In this document: positions 1 to 11,838 of the stretch, one piece after another | How positions within the stretch are numbered: the first letter of the stretch is position 1 | How the letters are laid out: each line of letters begins with the position of its first letter | DNA from: Blastomyces gilchristii SLH14081 | Lineage: Eukaryota > Ascomycota > Eurotiomycetes > Onygenales > Ajellomycetaceae | Reading direction: 5' to 3' | Assembly: GCF_000003855.2 (NCBI RefSeq) | Contig: NW_003101644.1 | Location: 197,288-261,287 of the forward strand | Length of the DNA: 64,000 nucleotides | Notes under the pieces: generated by a model | Database searches by the model: none | Told to the model about the DNA's origin: nothing | The model's input: the letters and a program-made list of their open reading frames with translations, nothing else | Translations under genes and position numbers: made by a program

Positions 1-300
1 CATCTATTGTCTTCACTTTCCCGATTGGATTTAATAGGAGCACAAGGATAGTGTTGGTGACTTTGAGCACATAACGCAGTGGAAATCACAACCCTGACAT
101 GTTGAAACATCAGTAGATAAGCAGATATACATATCGCAACATGGAAGGTTAGGGCGGGAGAAAAAAAAAAAGACAACAAAGTCAAACGGTAGAAGATCCC
201 CATCACCCATAAACAACCCAAGCCGACATCATAAAAAACATGATTTAACAAAATATGGCAAAAATGTGAACCCCCTCTTGGGGAAATCCAAATCATTTCT
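1..300. other. Downstream region of the glycine cleavage H gene
   Basis: Non-coding by inspection. It lies 3' of the minus-strand H-protein gene, whose stop codon begins at 301. It holds an A-run near 160-172 and ordinary intergenic composition. I see no gene here; short open frames have no recognisable protein. Confidence 0.6.
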
Positions 301-1122
301 TTACTCAGCCTCCTCCTCCACCCTAGCCTGATACTCCTTCTTCTCCATCAAGCCGTCCAACTCAGTCGGATCCGACAGCTCAATCTTGGCAAACCAGCCC
401 TTATCTTCGGGGCTCTCGTTGATGATCTTGGGCGACTCCTCCAGCTTCGTGTTGGCCTCGATGATCTTGCCGGTCACAGGGGAGAGGATGTCTGAGGCGG
501 ACTTGACGGACTCGACGGCACCGATGGTCTCGCCTGAAGCAACTTCGGTGTCCACGGTGGGCAGCTCAGCGAAGACGACGTCGCCTAGGGCGTTGGCGGC
601 GTATTCGGTTATACCGATTGTGGCTGTTGGTTTGGGGCATTTGCGTTGTTAGTTAGAGAGATGTTTTCTTGTCAACGGTGGTTTGGTTCTTGGATCTAGC
701 ATATGGCGTAGATTGGAAGGACAAAATATCCAATTGTATAATAAATAACGAATTATAACAAATCCAAGAGAGAAAAAAAGAAAGAGATATCTAACCGGTC
801 TTTCCATCCCCAGCCAGCTCAATCCACTCATGCTGTTCGGTATACTTCTTCGCTTGCCCTGTACAAAACAACGTCAGTCAGCGTCTTATATCCAGTGGGA
901 ATTGGTTTTCACCGGAACAAACAATTAAAAACAATGCAATTGTATCCAATGGGCATATCGTCACTTACATAGGGAGCTCTGCGAGAATCCTCTTCTGCAA
1001 TCCCGAAAGGCGGGGCGGGAGATATATGCAGTGCGGAGAGCTGGGGAGGAGACTCTTTGGGCAGCCCAGAGCCTGGTCCGGAGCGGGTTGAGAGTGCGGA
1101 CAGCAGCAGCAGCAGCAGACAT
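301..1122 (-). CDS. gcvH (GCV3): Glycine cleavage system H protein, mitochondrial precursor
   Basis: Lipoyl carrier of the mitochondrial glycine decarboxylase complex; it shuttles the aminomethyl group between the P, T and L proteins. Three exons: 1122-969, 858-796 and 623-301, giving 179 residues. Exon 1 encodes an Arg/Ala/Ser-rich presequence of about 50 residues, as expected for matrix import. Exon 2 carries the KKYTEQHEWIEL start of the mature domain. Exon 3 carries ITEYAANALGDVVFAELP and the lipoylation motif ESVKSASD, with Lys113 the modified lysine, then the INESPEDKGWFAKIEL signature. Introns (969 side GTAAGT donor; 796 side GTTAGA donor) both end in CAG and keep frame. The Met at 1122 is chosen because it begins the presequence and gives normal family length. 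It diverges from the bS6m gene over a 528-bp shared upstream region. Confidence 0.95.
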
Positions 1123-1650
1123 TGTGAGCGGGGGAACTAGAACAGTACGGCAACAACGCAGGAGATTAAGAACAATAGAGCAGCAATTGGCCAGGGCAGT
1201 CGAGAAGGAATTTGATGTAAGTTGAGCGCAAACAATAATAATGGATGTATGTACAGCAAGTAACTCGGTAACTCTTGGATGTGCGCGGAGGCTGAGATAA
1301 GCAAAGCCCGGGTTCGGGCGCGTCCCATCGATGTACTGTACCGTCATTTTCCAGCTCTTACCCGGCCAAAAGCGCTGGTTTCCCGCCCGAAGCAGGCAAG
1401 CTGTGTATTGCCTGATACCAGCGCCACAATTGCGGCTAAACCCCAACACCGCCAGCTTCAAAATTTCCCGAAAGAGGTTTTTTGTCTCTCGCGGCTGAGA
1501 CTTCCACGACGGACAGACTATTGTCTATATACAAGAGGTCTCTGGATATAAGTTATATACTATTCGCCACGACCACCGCCCACCGCGCAGATCTATTTGG
1601 TTTCTTTGATCCCTCCTGGCTGAAGGCTGCTCACGACACAGCTGCCGGGG
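1123..1650. promoter_or_regulatory. Divergent promoter region between gcvH and mrp17
   Basis: The 528-bp stretch separates two divergent start codons and must contain both promoters and 5' leaders. A TATA-like cluster (tatatac, gatataag, tatatac) lies at about 1525-1562, roughly 100 bp before the mrp17 start. Open frames on both strands here have no family resemblance and I treat them as chance. No specific factor site is claimed. Confidence 0.5.
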
Positions 1651-2323
1651 ATGTTGTATGAGCTGATTGCGGTGGTATGCTATTATATTCTCCTCACTCT
1701 GTACTCTGCCATCAGACTAACGCAAATTCAACAGGTCCGCCCGGGCAGCGTCCAGGAGGTTAGAGAGTACGTAATTTATATCCCGTCCTATCTCAGCAAT
1801 TCCTGCCCGCGATCCCAATTTCCCGGACCTACTACGCATCATACAATCCAGAACAGATGCCGCTCTCTCTGCACAAAACGCAACAGACACGCAACACCCC
1901 CCCGAAGAACCAGAAACAGAAACATCCCTTCCAATTTTTTTCATTTTTTTTTTCTTTCAACTAACCAAAACACATAGAATCGCACGCGTAACGGGCCTCC
2001 AAATCCTCTACTCCGGCGGCGTAATCCGCGGCCTAACAAACTGGGGTCCCTTTCGCCTCCCCCGCCCCATCACCAAACACCAGACAAAGTACTCCACAGG
2101 CCACCACTTCATAATGCGCTTCGACTCGTCGTCGGCCGTGCAGCAGTCCGTGCGCAGAACCCTCGGCCTCGATCCCCGTATGATCCGCTTCTCCGTCGTG
2201 AAGCTGGGAGACAAGCTGGAGGAGATTAAGGATGTGAGTGGCAGGGTGGAGTGGAATCAGACGAGGCAGTTGATTGGGGATGATCTGGGGGTTCGAGTTC
2301 CGTTTTCGAGTTTGCGGAGGTGA
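1651..2323 (+). CDS. MRP17: Mitochondrial small ribosomal subunit protein bS6m (Mrp17)
   Basis: Component of the 37S mitochondrial ribosomal subunit, homologous to bacterial S6. Three exons: 1651-1674, 1735-1766 and 1978-2323, giving 133 residues. The start MLYELIAVVRPG is the typical fungal Mrp17 N-terminus and is assembled only after removing a 60-bp intron (GTATGC...CAG) placed after residue 8. A second intron of 211 bp (GTACGT...TAG) splits the Glu codon of VREIA. The core reads GGVIRGLTNWGPFRLPRPITKHQ, then GHHFIMRFD and the LDPRMIRFSVVKLGDK strand, the S6 ferredoxin-like fold. A C-terminal extension of about 30 residues (WNQTRQLIGDDLG...) follows. Converges on the MGM1 gene. Confidence 0.93.
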
Positions 2324-3236
2324 ATTTGGTGGCAGGGATAAGATGGGTTGGGGTGGACAGGGCTTTCACTTTTTTTTTTTTTTGTGTGCGTGTGTTAATA
2401 TATGGGATGGGGGCGTTCTTATTTTTGTTTTTATTTCGATCTACTGCCTTTGCCTCATTTCGGCGGCCGTTTTTGCCCGTATTCTGTTTTCCTATCTGGG
2501 ACCATGTTTTGAGAACAGGGAATTTTGTATTTTTACAAATGAACTGACGGTTTCTCTATTTTTTACTACGAAAGGGCATCCTTCCGCCAGTCATTCGAGG
2601 TAGGTGCCTGGCATATCAACTGGCATATCGAAGATTTATATCGTGAAAGAAAAAACATTGTCGGCTTAGAAGAAGAGGGCCTAACATGTACTGTACATTA
2701 CAATATAATTAGTGATTTCTTTTTCTTTTTCTTTTTCTTTTTCTTTTCTTTTATTAGATGAAACCTGTGTAATAGCTCTCACATTGGAATGAACGGAGAT
2801 GTGGAAATGCAAGAATGCATCATCGAAAATCGTCGGAACATGCACTAAAGGGAAGTCACACGCACAACATTCATTAAGAAAGCAAAATCACAAGGGGACA
2901 AGTCCTGGTACATACATGTGTACTGTACAAAGAATAGTATGATTAAATTTAGACAAAAAGCACAGGCAAAAGGGGGGACAACCCTCCTGAATTAACAACC
3001 CTCCTAATCTCGACGCCAGCCCAATTCTGAATATCCTGGTATATGATGTAAAATCTTAGAAGAAGTGGGGGAACAATAAAGAAGATAAGGAGAAAAACCG
3101 AATTAGTGTGAGAAGAATACAGCGTTGTGTTTTGGTGGGCTAGGGCTGGGGTCCCAGGGGAGAGAGATAAACATCAAGCCAAACCAACAAAAAGTCAAGA
3201 AATGGGAAAGGAAAATGAAGTAAAGGAATATCTCTC
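2324..3236. other. Convergent intergenic region, mrp17 and mgm1 3' ends
   Basis: The 913-bp region lies between two convergent stop codons and probably holds both 3' UTRs. It contains a T-run at about 2370-2385 and a pyrimidine tract. Open frames in it (for example 3127-3480 on the plus strand) overlap the MGM1 C-terminal exon antisense and look like chance. No gene is seen. Confidence 0.6.
2716..2752 (+). repeat. (CTTTTT)n-like pyrimidine microsatellite
   Basis: A tract of about 37 bases made of T-runs punctuated by single C, in the intergenic region between mrp17 and mgm1. It is a simple repeat; no function is inferred. Confidence 0.85.
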
Positions 3237-6214
3237 TCAGAACAGCCGCCACCCCTTTGACCGCTCCTTCGCGGCAGAAACCTGTTGCCCAGACGCTTTA
3301 CTCCGTCCTTCTAACTGCCTTAAACTCTCAATCTTCTCCAGCACCAGCTCAAGCATCTCTTTCTTTTTAATGACATCCAGATGTCGGCGGATGCGCGGGT
3401 CTTCGCGTGCGAAGCGTTCGATTTCAGAGGTGGAGAGATGGCGCCCGAGTCGGAGATCGAGCTCGCGGGGGAAATTGTAGTAGAATTCGGAGAGGAGTTC
3501 GACGTTCAGGAAGAGGACAGCGGTGGCGGTTAGTTTGTCTGCGACCACATCGAGGAAGACTTCCGGGCAGTGGTATTTGTTCTTTTTGGAAGCGCATTGC
3601 TTGGAGCGGACGGCGAGGAGGCGCATTTTGATTAGATCTGCGCGGTCACGGAGGAAGACGGCTTCTCGGCCTGCGCAAGTTTGAAGCGGCGTTAGATAGG
3701 TATAGCTTTGTCAGAAGCAAGTATACACAGGTAGAGGGATTGGGAAAAGAAAACGGGAGAGGAACTAACCTTTTTGCAGCAACGCGGCACTAAATCCACC
3801 AGCACCACCAGAACCATCTCCCTCAACAGACGTATCTCCTTTCCGCACTTTATCGATGAAAGTCATGACATCCTTTAGCTTCCTCTTTCCTATATTATCT
3901 TCCACATGCTTCAGGGCATGGCCACATGCTTTGAGCTCTTCTTTCAGCACATTGCTAATGCTTTCCCGTCCCTTGACCCACTCTAGATCATCCACTTCTA
4001 TTTCAAACTTGTATGGCTTGATGCAATTCTCAACTTGATCACTTGTGCTGAAGAATCGGTCATTGAGAATGGTGACCGTCGCATCCGCTATGGCCTTTTG
4101 TGCGTATGGGTGAGACGCAAACGTAGAAGCGGCAATAAGGTCATCGACGCGGTTTTGTAACGCATTGGCCACTATCGTTGTCGCTAGGCGGCCTATCCCT
4201 AATTTTGTAAGGGCGGATGAAGATGCATCCAGTTTGCGGTGCCAATAGAGAGACTCAGGGTCTGCTTTTGGAAGATCGGAGAGAGGGTCAGGTTCCGGTA
4301 CGGGTGGAGAAAGGTCATCAACGGGTTTATTCCAGTATCTCTGCGCGAGAATATCAAGAACCCTCTGGTCGAGTTCGCTTTTCAGTAATTCACGAACCTG
4401 AGGACGACCGAAACTCTCGCTAAACTCCTTGAATGAATGCTTGAAGCTGTCCAGGCTCTCTGCGAGATAGGACTCTGCGCTCAATGGACGATCATTGTAC
4501 TGGACCTTGAATTCGTACGTTGCTTCTTCAAGCTCCTGGAGAATAGCATCGCGAGTTCCGGTTAGGCTTGAAGCCATTGATTGCTCCAGGGTATGCATCA
4601 ACCTCTTCCGTAGTGTCGTAGTTCCAACAGCGAGTTCAGAGTCTGCACCAAATTCTTGTGGGTGGCTGCCAAAAAAAGCATTTTCGTTCTTGACAATGGC
4701 ATTCGTAATATTCCCAGTTCCTCGGGAAAATAGTCCCGCTGTATGAGGAATGCGAGAAACGACTCCTACATAGCCTAACCGGAGAGGATATTTGCTATCA
4801 GAAAGTATACTTGCTCCTCTCTCCGGATCAACCAGGTCCATTTTCGTGACAACACCAATAGTTCGTTCCCCGCGAGGGTCGACCCGTCGCGACGCTCTAA
4901 GGGCTGTAGAATTGGCTAAGTCTACGTCTGCTGCGGAGATAGCAAGAATGATATTGGGCGCTTGGATGTACTTGTCACATAAATCGGAGATCTTCTGTTT
5001 AAGCTCTGGGGGTTGGTCACGCCCGGCAACCTGGATATAGCCGGGTAGATCGATGAGCGACAGGTCAGGGATGTGAGGAGAATAAATAGAAAGTTGGATC
5101 GGGTCGTCTGACACGCAGTCCCTTTCCGAAACCGCAAGGTTGAGATCGGTCAACGTGCGTTGAATTTGGCCAAAGTCTGTCATTTTCCCAAGCCCAAGGG
5201 CTGGAAATTCACCATACTCTGTTTGTGAATTTGGCGTATTAACAAGGGTTAGCTCAATCGGCCGCCTTGTTACCATATTCGAGCCCTTGGGGAGGAACTC
5301 ATGGCCCACAATAGCCTCCAGTACAGAACTTTTACCAGAAGATTGAGACCCGATCACCACAATCGATGGCAAGGTTAACGCGTTGGACTGGCCGATACGT
5401 TGTAAAATACTTCTGATTTCGATCATCTTTCTCGTCAATATCATCATCTGGTCATCGATCGCATTCATCTTGTTAGATCCAAGGTCGTCGTCAGAGTCAT
5501 GACCGAGTCCGGCACCTGCTGCAGTACCCGCCACCACAGCCGCACCCACCCTACTCTCCTTTGGAGAACCACGTCCGCCACCGCCCGACGACCCTCCACC
5601 CCCGGATTCTGACTGTTCTTTGAGCCGGAGAACCTTCTGCGCCCATTCAGGCAACTCGATCTCTTCTTTCGTTCTTTGCCACCCACGATTCGTTTGTTCA
5701 GCGATATCCTGGATATTGTTTAAAATGGACAAGCCAACCCCGCCCGCAGTGTCGCCGGCTTGTCGAATAACATCCATGGCGTAATTCCCGGCCTCTAAAG
5801 AAAAAAAGGGCAAAAGAAAGGAGTAAGCAACAAATCCCGCAATCTGGAGAAACCAAATAATTGGAATTCCGATAAAACAAAGAGCGAAATGGGTTTTTAG
5901 AAAAACGTACGAGCAGCCTGATATTGAATATATGCGAGACCTGCAACCATAGCACCGCCAAACATGGCGGGTATCCTAACGAACTTCAGAGCCAACTTGG
6001 GGAGGGCGCGGGCAAAGGAGAAAGTGCGGACGGCGGGGACGTTGTGAATCCAGTTCGCGCGCAGTGGCCGTGACCTCCCGCGGATACCAACAGCGCCGCC
6101 CTGGGACGAACGCAGCAGACCGCCCGTCCTCGCTCCGACATTGTGCAGTTGGCGAGCTAGAAGGCTTCTCCTAGCTAGCACGGCAGTGCCGTGGGAGAGG
6201 AGTCTCCCGCTCAT
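3237..6214 (-). CDS. MGM1: Mgm1/OPA1-type mitochondrial inner-membrane dynamin GTPase
   Basis: Large GTPase that drives inner-membrane fusion and cristae maintenance. Exons 6214-5911, 5794-3770 and 3670-3237 give 920 residues, a normal family length. The N-terminus is Arg-rich (import signal), followed by a membrane segment at about 81-98 ([18 protein letters not shown]). A second Ala/Gly-rich hydrophobic stretch at about 186-199 after a Gly/Ser linker is the likely rhomboid (Pcp1) cleavage region that yields the short form. GTPase motifs are complete: P-loop GSQSSGKS (250-257), switch Thr277, DLPG (350-353) and TKMD (418-421). Exon 3 carries the GTPase effector region ending in GWRLF. Introns are 116 bp (GTACGT...TAG) and 99 bp (GTTAGT...CAG). 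No lesions seen. Confidence 0.96.
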
Positions 6215-6615
6215 CTTGCGTTTGTCATGTACTTTGGGCGAGCGGCGGATGTCGAAGACTCATTGATTGTTGAAGGACACTAAAAGAGGGACAGTCGGTG
6301 GACGTATGTATTTAAGGGAGGATAAAGTGGTAAAAGTTTGTTGGAGAGACTCCGCTGGGCTCCTATTTTGATGTGATGTTCCGAAGGTTTCCCCAGGCGG
6401 CGGATGAGATCAGTTATTGTGGCGGACGCAATGCTTGCGAACACAAAAAGAGTGCCAAGACTGGGGGAACATATAAAAATATCAGACCAGTTGCAATGTC
6501 AATGCAAAGTCTGACTCAGCTGCCGCTGAACTGCAGCCAACCATCACTCAGCTAGTTTTATTCCCTGCAAACACCCCCCACTATCGTAGGTGAAGTTGCC
6601 CGCGAGCATTGCCAT
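6215..6615. promoter_or_regulatory. Divergent promoter between mgm1 and the DUF7924-like gene
   Basis: The 401-bp region separates two divergent starts. A TATA-box match (tataaaa) at 6472-6478 sits about 140 bp before the plus-strand start. A TGACTCA motif at 6512-6518 matches the consensus of Gcn4/CpcA-type bZIP factors; whether it is bound is unknown. Both are single short matches. Confidence 0.4.
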
Positions 6616-8215
6616 ATGTCTGTGACACAACTGCCCTGTTCGCGACCCAAGCGCCAGCATGCAGAGCAATTTTCGGAACGAAGTATTATATCGCAACTTG
6701 AACCAGACACAAAGAGGCAGAAACGCGATCCGACCGGTAGAGCGGGAACTCGACGACCGGCCCCAGAGTTTTGGGACAACCTATCCACGATTTGGTTGAC
6801 AAAAGGGACACTGACAGAATTAGATCGAAGGAACTCTGTGTATGATAAGTACACGCCTTGTCGAGAGCACCGGAGGTCTAAGAGGCAACTCACCAGACAG
6901 TTTTACTCCAAACTACAAAGCAGGCATCTCGTTCAGTACGCTCCAGATTTCCTTAGTTCATGTGGGCCGGATCTTTTCAAAGAGATAAAAGAGCTTTCGA
7001 AACACGGTGGCCCAGATCTTTCTGACCTCAGAAATGTATGTAATGACTACGTACTCCGTACAAACTCAATCCTAATGTGTCTCTGTCTAGTTTCCACAAT
7101 ATAGAAGCCCTCTCAATCGGAGGATGGATTCAAGCCGGCCCTCCCTGAACAAACGACGCCCATCAACAACCGCTCCATCCTCTAACAAGCGATCCTCACG
7201 CAGCGGCGGGACTTATAGTCGTAACTTTGAGCAGCATCTGATCGATCATGGCATCTACCCCGAAGGATATAGATATCCCAGCGGTCAAAAACCGGGGAAG
7301 CCGAAAAATTGGACAGTGATCAATCAGCAACTAGATCGGCCACGAGGTTCCCTGTCCCCTTCGAGGTTCACCGAGGAGGAATTTGAGAAATTTAAGGAGG
7401 CGAACACGGATGCAACCGTTGAGCTACTAACAAACTCGGTAATTCCTACCATTGAAGGCGGTATTACAGATCGTAAGGCTGTGGGAGGAGGATATCCATT
7501 CGGGAACCTGAAGCCCTTAACTGATGGTACAATCTCAAGTGCCTGGCCGGATCGTTTTTTTGGTGCTCGACCCGAACAACTTGACAGACAAATCCGCTGC
7601 AATCTTCACGACACCATCGTCCCTTCGACACAGGATAGTCGTCCGATACTACCAAACTTCTATCTAGAGGTGAAGTCATCGGACCAGTCTGCGGCAGTCG
7701 CTAAAAGACAGGCTTGCTATGATGCTGCACTGGGTGCTCGGGCCATGCAAAATATTCAGTCATATGGAAATAGCGAGTTAGCCTACGACAGCAATGCGTA
7801 TACCATAGCATCAACCTATCATGACGGCACCCTAAAGCTTTACACGTCCCATCCGATCAAAACTGTTGGTGCTCGGCATGAACCTGAATATATTATGACC
7901 CAACTCAATAGCTGGTCTATGACTGGTAATTTAGGAACCTTTCAACAGGGTGCCACATGGTATCGAAATGCCAGAGACTGGGCAAAGGAAAGAAGAGATG
8001 AATTTGTTGAGACTGCGAACGCAATGCTTTTGAAGGAAGAGTTTCAACAAATTTCATCATCTCAAAAGGTGTCAGTGTCCGTTTCCACAGTTGTGTCGAT
8101 CGACTCCGATTCATCGTCCGAATCTGATCCAACTGAGTTTCAGGACGCACAATGGAGCTTCGCAGCCCCAATTGAAGATGTGGGAGAAGAGGCTCAGATT
8201 CTTTCAAAAAACTGA
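6616..8215 (+). CDS. DUF7924-like fungal protein of unknown function
   Basis: Two exons, 6616-7035 and 7091-8215, separated by a 55-bp intron (GTATGT...TAG), encode 514 residues. The N-terminal 150 residues are basic, with nuclear-signal-like runs (KRQKR at about 35 and KRR near 160). The C-terminal half carries the block LPNFYLEVKSS...AKRQACYDAALGARAM and a YTIASTYHDGTLKLYTSHP strand that I recognise from the DUF7924 family common in Pezizomycotina. Pro293-Asp294 and Glu333-x-Lys335 are spaced like a PD-(D/E)XK nuclease core, but that is inference. The tail is Ser/Asp/Glu-rich. No signal peptide or membrane segment. It is the last intact gene before the repeat block, and its base composition is normal. 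Function is not known. Confidence 0.85.
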
Positions 8216-8480
8216 GAATTGCTGTCGATGTTTACTCTTGTGATAGTTGATAATAAAATTCCTCGAGGTCCAAACTGAAAAGTCTGAGAGTATCGCCCAT
8301 CCTCCTCTCTTGAGTACAGATCCAATGCCTATCTATCCGCGCCGTGCCGTTCACACGCACACATTAGGTATGACGTCAATAATGAATTGCATCAGGCTCG
8401 CGTCTATAGTGGGGTTTCTGGCTTGATCAAGGGTTCACTGGGTGAGCAGTGGTATAATAATGATCGGGCTTTTCTTCACA
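8216..8480. other. Gene flank and boundary with the AT-rich block
   Basis: Normal-composition sequence with unmutated CpG follows the DUF7924-like gene. A perfect TGACGTCA palindrome (CRE/bZIP-type) is at 8371-8378. Composition shifts over about 8470-8520 to AT-rich sequence with almost no CpG or CpC, which marks the edge of the repeat block. Confidence 0.6.
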
Positions 8481-8943
8481 CTACTTGAAACTTGCTATAG
8501 TAGCTTCTATTGGAATTCATATAAAATATGTTTCATATTCGTGCAGCTTTGTCTCTTCTAGTTTTACTTTAAAACATTCAGACAGCTCTTATCTAGATTG
8601 AACTTTAGTCTCTCTACTCAACTTTCTTATTATCTCTGAATAACTACTTAGTTCTTTCTGAAGAGTAATCTGAATTTTTAAGTTTTTCTCTCTTTCTGTT
8701 CTGTTCTCTATCTCTGTTCTCTTTTTCTCTTTTGATTTCTGTTTTTCAGTAAATGTAAGATTGTAAAATCAATTGATTAGAATCTTTATCTGTGTAATAT
8801 GTTAATATTAATTTCAGTTCTATTTTATTCTATAAAATATAAATTCTGAAGAGAAGAAAGAAAGAAGAAGTAAAGAAATAACAAGTTCTTGAAATTCAAG
8901 AACTTGAAAAAGTCAGTAAAATTCTTGAAAAACAGTGTCTAAT

Positions 8944-9449
8944 TAGACTGACCGTGTGACCGTGTCTGGGATCAGGACCAGATTTTTTGATAGTCTCATT
9001 ACCAATTCGACTGATCCCATTACATGGTTTTAACATTAGATAGTAGTCTCATACTGTCTCAGTGAAACTTACTGTCTACTCTTGTCACATTTTCCAAATG
9101 AGATCATGATTTCCACTTCTCAATTTAAATTATTTTTATTGCTTTAAATGACTTTAAATCTCATTTAAGTGTTATCAAAAAGTGTTACTTTTTAAAAAAT
9201 TAAAAATAGTCTAAAAAAAACCTTAAAATGTCTAAAAATAGTAACTTTATGCTAAGAATGAGACTAAATGAGATCAAATGAGATCACTTTCTCATTTTTT
9301 TCAAGTCATGGTTCCATTTTAAGATCTGATATATAGTCACTTTACATGTTTTTTTAATAGCCAGTCCCAGCGGGATTCACGCCAAGAAATGTATGAAACC
9401 AGATTAAATGAGATCAAACATGAAATTCATGATCTCAGCAGCCAGTCTA
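8944..9449 (+). mobile_element. hAT-derived MITE, copy M1
   Basis: 506-bp non-autonomous element. It starts TAGACTGACCG and ends with the inverted TAGACTGGC, flanked by TSDs tgtctaat (8936-8943) and tatctaat (9450-9457), one transition apart. It has no coding capacity. The first 35 bp and last 100 bp resemble the ends of the large hAT elements here, so the same transposase probably mobilised it. It keeps several CpG and CpC sites. Confidence 0.9.
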
Positions 9450-9661
9450 TATCTAATTGAGATGAATAAAGAAGTTCTGTTAATTCTTCATACTCAGACT
9501 AGATAACTATAGAAAGTGATTAAGTTCAAGCTTGAAATTTTAAATACAGTTTAAAAAACATTGAAAATTTCTAGTATAATTACTAGACTGACTGTGTGAC
9601 TGTATCTGAGATCAGAACTAGAATATTTAATAATCTTATTATCAATTTAACTGATCTCATT

Positions 9662-9899
9662 TATAAGAGACCTACGCTGAATAGATTGATATAATATATA
9701 GATCTTATATAACAAAGTGAAAAATATTAGAGAAGAAAAGAAAGAGAAAGTGTGAGAATCAGTGATTAAAGTAAATATTTATATGTATACACAGTAAAGC
9801 TTCAGAATGAAAGAATAGAAATTCTGTAGATTTTTCAGCTGAGAATTAGTGACTGAGAATTGAAATGATAGAAATCTGTGAAGTGTAACAGAATAGTCT
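9662..9899 (-). repeat. B2 3' LTR, left part (remainder at 22987-23015)
   Basis: 238 bp of LTR, cut by insertion of B1. Its missing 29 bp reappear at 22987-23015 after B1. The sum, 267 bp, equals the intact B2 5' LTR. Confidence 0.9.
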
Positions 9900-10181
9900 T
9901 ATAAGAGGTCTACATTGAATAAATCAGTATAATATATAGATCTTATAATACAAAGTGAAAAATGTTAAAGAAGAAAAAGAAAGAGAAAGTGTGAGAATCA
10001 GTAATTGAAGTGAATATTTATATGCATACATAGTGCATACATGATGAAGCTTCAAGACAGAAGAATAGAAATTCTGTGAGTTTTTCAGCTGAGAATCAGT
10101 GATTGAGAATCAGAGCTTTCAGTGAAATCTGTGAAGTGTAATGAAATAGTCTATATAATTGATCAGACATAGTCTGTCACA
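9900..10181 (-). repeat. B1 3' LTR
   Basis: 282-bp LTR with tataagagg at its left end (mutated from TGTAAGAGG) and a cttgtcaca-like right end. Its partner is 22700-22981, which keeps far more CpG and CpC, including the intact gatcgggcgcagcccgtcaca end. Confidence 0.9.
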
Positions 10182-11704
10182 TTAACTCTCTCTCTTCAGA
10201 AGTGATATAGAGTTGCAGATGTATAGTTCTTATCAGTCAAGAGCTGCAGTCTCAGATAATACAGAGCTCAGAGTTCAGATCAGATAATTATAGTTAACTC
10301 ATTTCACAAGATATTATCAGCTGCAGCTGTGAAATCTCTTATTAAGAATATCTTTAATATCTTATTCAAGTTTATTATCTTCTTCTATAATCTCTGACAG
10401 CTGTCAATCAGAAGTCAGTTGAGAAGAGAACAGATCAGTGATAGCACAGTGAAGCAAGCTTGTATAAAAGACATTATAAATCTCTGATAATATGTTAAGA
10501 TAGTAGTTATAACTGTCTAAAACTTCTATCACTTTATACTTTATATAATGATAATTTAGTGTATAAGATGAATATATGATCTGTATATTCTTAAGATTCA
10601 ATTATATCAGATCTTCTATCTTATATTACTTAGTAAGATCTCAGTAAACATTGATTCAGTTCTCTTAATCTTATTTAATACTTATTATGAAGACTTCTAC
10701 TCAGTTACAGATATCTCAGTACTTTATCACTATATTATCAATGATTTAAATCAGACTGTAAGAGTTCAGTGTGAACTGTGTAATCTTTAGAAGATTTAAC
10801 ACTTTCATGTAATAATTATATATAAGAAAGAATGAGCTTATATCTATTGAAATAGTATTTCAATCATTGATAGCAATCTCTACATGTAGAAGAAAGTCAT
10901 ATCAATCATTTTATAAGTGATTACAGAACTTATAAAGATAATTCTTTACAGTCTGAATTATTCATTCTAATGTATTATCAGTCTCAGAGTGATAGATAGT
11001 TAATAAACAGTATATAATCTTAAAAACTTGATAGATTCTTATTCAGAGAGTACTTATAAATTAACAGTCTTAATCTGATACTATAGATCTCAGTAATTTA
11101 TATATGTGATAGAATGAGCTCTGTAGAAAGACTTCAGTGACTTATTCAGTATTTATCTTATTACAAGATTCTAATATTATATCTTTACTCAATTAATTTA
11201 TGATAATCAGAACATTCTTATAATTCTTACTCTTAGAGAGATTAATTGCAAAGTCAATTACTATATCTTATCAGATTCTATCAGAGATATTGAGTGATTT
11301 CAGTAGATCTTTTCTATAATTCTTTTATAAGATGATGAAAGAATAATAGTTACAGTTTTAAATAAAATATCTGATACTGTTTAATATCTCAGGCTAGTAG
11401 AACTCTTGAGAGATTATTCAGTATAATTATTCATAATCTAAGTAATCAGTTATATGTGAATCATGCATCTCTTACATTATTCAGATGTATAAGAGTTCAG
11501 AGTGAGAGACTCAACATTATTTATAAAATTACAGAGTATTATTATTATCAATTGAGTATTCTAAGATGTCAGTTCTTATACATAGTTCTGAGAGAAATCA
11601 GAGTGCTTCTTGACACACTGCTTCAGTAAGTGCTTAAAGAAGTTTATCAGCTTAAGCTGTTATATATTATAATTCATTCAGTGTAGATTTAAGAGAAGTT
11701 GAGA

Positions 11705-11752
11705 TATCAGTGTCAGTATCAGTGTCAGTATCAGTGTCAGTATCAGTGTCAG
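11705..11752 (+). repeat. 12-bp minisatellite, four units
   Basis: Unit tatcagtgtcag repeated four times exactly, inside the B1 integrase region. B2 has a single unit-like sequence at the matching place (about 24540), so the array expanded in B1 only. Confidence 0.95.
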
Positions 11753-11838
11753 TTCAGAGAGATAGTGTTCTAATCAGAGAAGTATATATAGTGTTATGAG
11801 TTATTTCATCTTAATTAACTAATATCTTCAGATCTAGA

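Noticed and set aside
386..652. Plus-strand frame overlapping gcvH
   Set aside because: Antisense shadow of the H-protein exon 3.
961..1461. 166-residue minus-strand frame extending upstream of gcvH
   Set aside because: Only the last 51 codons match the presequence; the upstream part lies in the promoter and has no family match, and the Met at 1122 gives normal length.
11705..11752. Short direct repeats as a CRISPR-like array
   Set aside because: Units of 12 bp with no spacers, in a fungal retrotransposon; a minisatellite.
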